A stretch of DNA of 9,534 nucleotides from Bacteroidales bacterium UBA1219 (GTDB lineage: Bacteria > Bacteroidota > Bacteroidia > Bacteroidales > P3): positions 48,556 to 58,089 of the forward strand of contig DBXF01000067.1 of the NCBI GenBank assembly GCA_002309295.1, in the 5' to 3' direction. The notes under the pieces are model-generated. The model worked only from the letters and a program-made list of their open reading frames with translations. It did no database searches and was not told where the DNA came from. Both the position numbers and the translations under genes were made by a program. Of the stretch, positions 6,297 to 9,534 are shown in pieces (position 1 is the first letter of the stretch; each line of letters opens with the position of its first letter).

Positions 6297-6488
6297 ATGG
6301 ACGATAATATACAACAGCAGTTCGACCAACAGCAGGAGCAGTTCCGCATTATGCGTGAGACCGAGCAGAACCGCATCTTTATGGAGATGCAGGACGATGC
6401 CAAGCCGTCGAAAAACGGCTGGAAAGTGCTTGTGGCGTTTATCGTCATAGTGGCAATCGCTATCATACTTTTTTGCAATTATTTTTAA
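6297..6488 (+). CDS. Small tail-anchored membrane protein of unknown function
   Basis: This 63-residue protein is not recognised. Its first 40 residues are hydrophilic and rich in Gln and Glu (a QQQ cluster at 6-8 and again at 11-13) with probable helical character. A single hydrophobic segment (about 44-61) ends two residues before the C terminus, the layout of a tail-anchored protein with its N terminus in the cytoplasm. Support for coding is its position 38 bp after a good -7 box, the clear membrane segment and a 22-bp gap to the next gene on the same strand. It may anchor or nucleate the products of the two genes downstream, but that is inference only. Confidence 0.72.
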   Translation: MDDNIQQQFDQQQEQFRIMRETEQNRIFMEMQDDAKPSKNGWKVLVAFIVIVAIAIILFCNYF

Positions 6489-6510
6489 AATCACATAACC
6501 AATCTCAATC

Positions 6511-8277
6511 ATGAAACGTTTTTCAATCCTTTTACTGAGTTTTTTTGCGTTTATCGCAACCGTTCCTTCAATTTCAATGGCGCAGATACCCACTCCCCCC
6601 GACCCGAGCTGTGCCTCCTGCGGCGTGAACCTGCGAAAGAACGAACCTCATAAGCCGTGGTGCGAATATGTGAAAGCCGCACAGTCGCACGATGATGACG
6701 ACAAGCAAACTTCATCGCAACCTACAAAACCCAAACCACAAGCCAAACCAAAGCCCTCCACCCATCTGCAGGACTACAAGCCCTCCCTCGAAGCAACTAT
6801 AGCAAAATGGAAAAGGGAAGAAGACGAGGAATACCAGCGCAAGTATCGCAACGGCGAAATTTCGTACGAATATATGGAAATGAATCTGTCGGATGTTATT
6901 GATTTTCGGGGGAACTATTCTACTCACAACGTTGCTGGCAAGGGAATGGGAATGTGGTTTCACGACCCAAACGCCAACTACAAAATCGAGATGAACAAAG
7001 GTTGGCACTACTCTCCGCACTACGAACGCATCTGCATTGCGAAAGGCGAAAGAGCTGTTATGCAGCTGAAAACCACCAAGAAATGGGGTGTCGAAAATTA
7101 CGAAAAACACGAAACTCTTGTCAATTTCGAGTACGACGAAATCAAATATTTCAAAGAGTCGTACGAACGGTACCCCGCATTTTTCCTCAACCAGAAGGAC
7201 GAGCTGGGCCGCGACCGCTGGTATCTGTACGACGGCAACGGTTTTCCCGTGGAGTTCCCTTTCAAATCGGTAGAGCTCAAAAGCGAATCGAGCGACTATC
7301 GCGCTTATGCACAAACACTTGGCGGCGACTGGTATCTTATAACCGGTTTTCAGCAAGCTCCGGGCAACCTGAATATTTTCGGACCTTTCAAGGAGATGTC
7401 CGAAAACACACTCTGTTCTTACAGCAAACACCTCATCGTCTCAAAAATGGACGACGACGGACGCATACGCTACGGCATCATCAGCTTAGACGGCCAAGTG
7501 CTATACAACTTCGAATACGACAAAATCGAACATTCGCCAAGTTCGTTGGCCAACTACGTGAAAGTGTGGAAAGACGGTCATTTGGGCGTGCTCGAACTGA
7601 TGTCGATGAAAGGTCAGGATGGCAAGGAGTACAAGCGCTATGTGGAGAGCATCGAGCCGAAATACGACATGTTCAAAACCACAAGCGTATGGGTGTCGAA
7701 ACTATCGCGGAGTTACTCCTACTGCGTGGTGGGCAACAACGACCGTTATGCGCTGACACTCGGCGACATATACGAGCCCATCACCCTTCCCACCATATAC
7801 ACCATCACCGAAGTGGAGAATTTTGCACAGCGTTTTTTCACCGAGAGCAACAACAGCAAACCGGTAAAACAGAAAAAGGACGACAATTTCAAGCAGTTCT
7901 GCGAGACACAGGCCATAAACCTCTACAAAGAGCTGAAAAGCAAAGCGGTAACTCCTGACGATGTAAAAGAGATGCTCAACGAGGATCGGCTGATGAAGGA
8001 CTATCTTTTCACCCAAACACAGCTACGCCAGACCGAACTCAAGCTTGGCAAATACGACGAGGCGAAACAGGCCTTCGAGGTGTCATCGCCTTGGGGCACC
8101 ATCTCGCTGCCCGTCCCCAAAGAGGAGGCCGAGGGCGTGAAAAAAGGTTGGAAAAGCAGTCTCTCCGACCACACCATACGTCCCTGCCTGCAACTCAACC
8201 CCGAAACCTACCGTCCCGTGATGTGGAACGTGCAGGCGCTTGTAAACGGCAAATACTACGGCTACCGCGAAGAATAA
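6511..8277 (+). CDS. Exported CCHC-motif protein with WG-like repeats
   Basis: A 588-residue protein of unknown function. A signal peptide (1-24, cleavage likely after SMA) is followed by CASCG and HKPWC, giving C34-x2-C37-x9-H47-x3-C51, a possible metal-binding knuckle. A Lys/Pro/Gln-rich linker (70-85) and a charged helical stretch (about 92-115) come next. The central part holds WG-like repeats: KWGV to FEYDEIKYF (191-214), RYGIISLDGQV to FEYDKIEHS (320-342), and a weaker copy from HLGVLEL to PKYDMFK (357-389). Such repeats usually form beta structures for protein binding. The C-terminal part is mostly helical and includes a TPR-like LGKYDEAKQAFE (512-523). It lies 22 bp after the tail-anchored gene and 18 bp before the next. 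Periplasmic or cell-surface location is likely; no lipobox or C-terminal sorting domain is evident. Confidence 0.85.
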   Translation: MKRFSILLLSFFAFIATVPSISMAQIPTPPDPSCASCGVNLRKNEPHKPWCEYVKAAQSHDDDDKQTSSQPTKPKPQAKPKPSTHLQDYKPSLEATIAKWKREEDEEYQRKYRNGEISYEYMEMNLSDVIDFRGNYSTHNVAGKGMGMWFHDPNANYKIEMNKGWHYSPHYERICIAKGERAVMQLKTTKKWGVENYEKHETLVNFEYDEIKYFKESYERYPAFFLNQKDELGRDRWYLYDGNGFPVEFPFKSVELKSESSDYRAYAQTLGGDWYLITGFQQAPGNLNIFGPFKEMSENTLCSYSKHLIVSKMDDDGRIRYGIISLDGQVLYNFEYDKIEHSPSSLANYVKVWKDGHLGVLELMSMKGQDGKEYKRYVESIEPKYDMFKTTSVWVSKLSRSYSYCVVGNNDRYALTLGDIYEPITLPTIYTITEVENFAQRFFTESNNSKPVKQKKDDNFKQFCETQAINLYKELKSKAVTPDDVKEMLNEDRLMKDYLFTQTQLRQTELKLGKYDEAKQAFEVSSPWGTISLPVPKEEAEGVKKGWKSSLSDHTIRPCLQLNPETYRPVMWNVQALVNGKYYGYREE

Positions 8278-8295
8278 CGAAAAACCGAAAACGCA

Positions 8296-8739
8296 ATGAA
8301 AACTTTACTGACTTTTCTGTTTGTCCTCGCCACCCTGCAGCCGGGACAGTCGCCCGAAGAGATGTACGCCCAGTACGACAAAGACGGGCAGTACCAAGCC
8401 ATGCAGGAGCAGATGGACGAGGTAACCCAAAAGAGCGAGGCGGCTGAACAGGAAAAAAGCGACAAAAAGACCTTCGTCCTCGTTATTTCCTTACTTTTGG
8501 GACTTTTCCCCATTGCCGTTGTCGGCAAGAAAATTTACAAAGACCGCAGCTGGGAGACCAACCCGCAGGGAATGTGGCGGGCTTTGGGAATAGCCGTGGC
8601 AGGCGGTGCGGTGCTCTTCGCCCTAAACTATGGCGTGTTCTATCTGAAGTTAATACATAACGAAGTGTTTATGATAGTCTTCCCCGCCTCCATAGCCCTT
8701 GCCGTCATCGTAGGGGTAATAATTTATTGGCGACGGTAA
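8296..8739 (+). CDS. Membrane protein with signal peptide and three TM segments, unknown function
   Basis: This 147-residue protein is not recognised. An N-terminal hydrophobic signal (1-18) is followed by a short acidic, Gln-rich extracytoplasmic region (20-57) with coiled-coil-like spacing. Three hydrophobic segments follow (about 59-77, 96-118 and 123-144), ending in YWRR. The short loop between the first two is basic (GKKIYKDR, 77-84), consistent with the cytoplasmic side. It lies 18 bp after the exported WG-repeat gene on the same strand and is probably the last gene of that operon. The Gln-rich segment recalls, without clear homology, the first gene of the cluster. Confidence 0.78.
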   Translation: MKTLLTFLFVLATLQPGQSPEEMYAQYDKDGQYQAMQEQMDEVTQKSEAAEQEKSDKKTFVLVISLLLGLFPIAVVGKKIYKDRSWETNPQGMWRALGIAVAGGAVLFALNYGVFYLKLIHNEVFMIVFPASIALAVIVGVIIYWRR

Positions 8740-8745
8740 ACGCCT

Positions 8746-8775
8746 GGCATTGCTTTGCCCATAAAATAATTTTGG
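8746..8775 (+). terminator. Weak hairpin after the envelope cluster
   Basis: GGCA (8746-8749) can pair with TGCC (8756-8759) around TTGCTT, followed by A/T-rich sequence including TTTT (8770-8773). The stem is only four pairs, so this is a weak candidate terminator separating the cluster from ettA. Confidence 0.25.
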
Positions 8776-8802
8776 GGGTATTTGAAAAAAAGTGTAAATT
8801 TG
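8771..8802 (+). promoter_or_regulatory. Bacteroidota-type promoter for ettA
   Basis: TTTG (8771-8774) and TAAATTTG (8795-8802) are both perfect matches to the -33 and -7 boxes, with 20 bp between them and CA after the -7 box. This is the best promoter in the window. Transcription would begin near 8809, leaving a leader of about 40 bases before the start codon. GTGTAAATTTGCA is shared exactly with the minus-strand promoter of the lipoprotein gene. Confidence 0.75.
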
Positions 8803-8847
8803 CACTTACAACAAAACGTTTTTAACTAAGACAAAAACCAAGATCTC

Positions 8848-9534
<687 letters not shown>

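Noticed and set aside
6712..7431. 239-residue minus-strand frame
   Set aside because: It is antisense to the exported WG-repeat protein. That gene has a signal peptide, operon spacing and repeats; the antisense frame has none of these.

Overview
The window looks like chromosomal DNA from a Bacteroidota organism, most likely of the order Bacteroidales. The evidence is four promoter-like sites with the Bacteroidota -7 box TAnnTTTG, start codons without a recognisable Shine-Dalgarno sequence, a relaxed lipoprotein signal, and typical proteins of this phylum (PriA, EttA, a META-domain lipoprotein, an AtoE-type transporter). It reads as ordinary chromosome with housekeeping genes and repeat-rich spacers. 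I see no transposase, integrase, phage gene, CRISPR array or recognisable defence island.

Layout. Bases 1-24 are the 3' end of a tRNA gene, followed by a terminator hairpin. A lone AAA/ABC-type ATPase gene (81-815, +) comes next and converges with priA (830-3316, -), with only 14 bp between the two stop codons. priA, the replication-restart helicase, lies downstream of a META-domain (HslJ-like) lipoprotein gene (3341-3790, -), probably as one transcript. The 340-bp divergent spacer 3791-4130 carries outward-facing promoters on both sides. Between them are 14 degenerate 8-bp units and six 7-bp units in tandem. A short-chain fatty acid transporter of the AtoE family follows (4131-5483, +). Then comes a 258-bp spacer with more 7-bp arrays, a G9 run and CCTTCGGC hairpins, and then a small multidrug resistance (SMR/SugE-like) exporter (5742-6071, +).

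Bases 6297-8739 (+) hold three closely spaced genes that I cannot assign to a characterised system: a 63-residue tail-anchored protein, a 588-residue exported protein with a CxxC/HxxxC motif and WG-like repeats, and a 147-residue protein with a signal peptide and three membrane segments. They look like one cell-envelope operon and are the best candidate for an undescribed system here. A promoter with -33 and -7 boxes then drives ettA, an ABC-F translation factor, which runs off the right edge.

The most unusual non-coding signal is the set of period-7 and period-8 degenerate repeat arrays in every spacer between 3791 and 6103. Two of them begin on or at the stop codon of the upstream gene.
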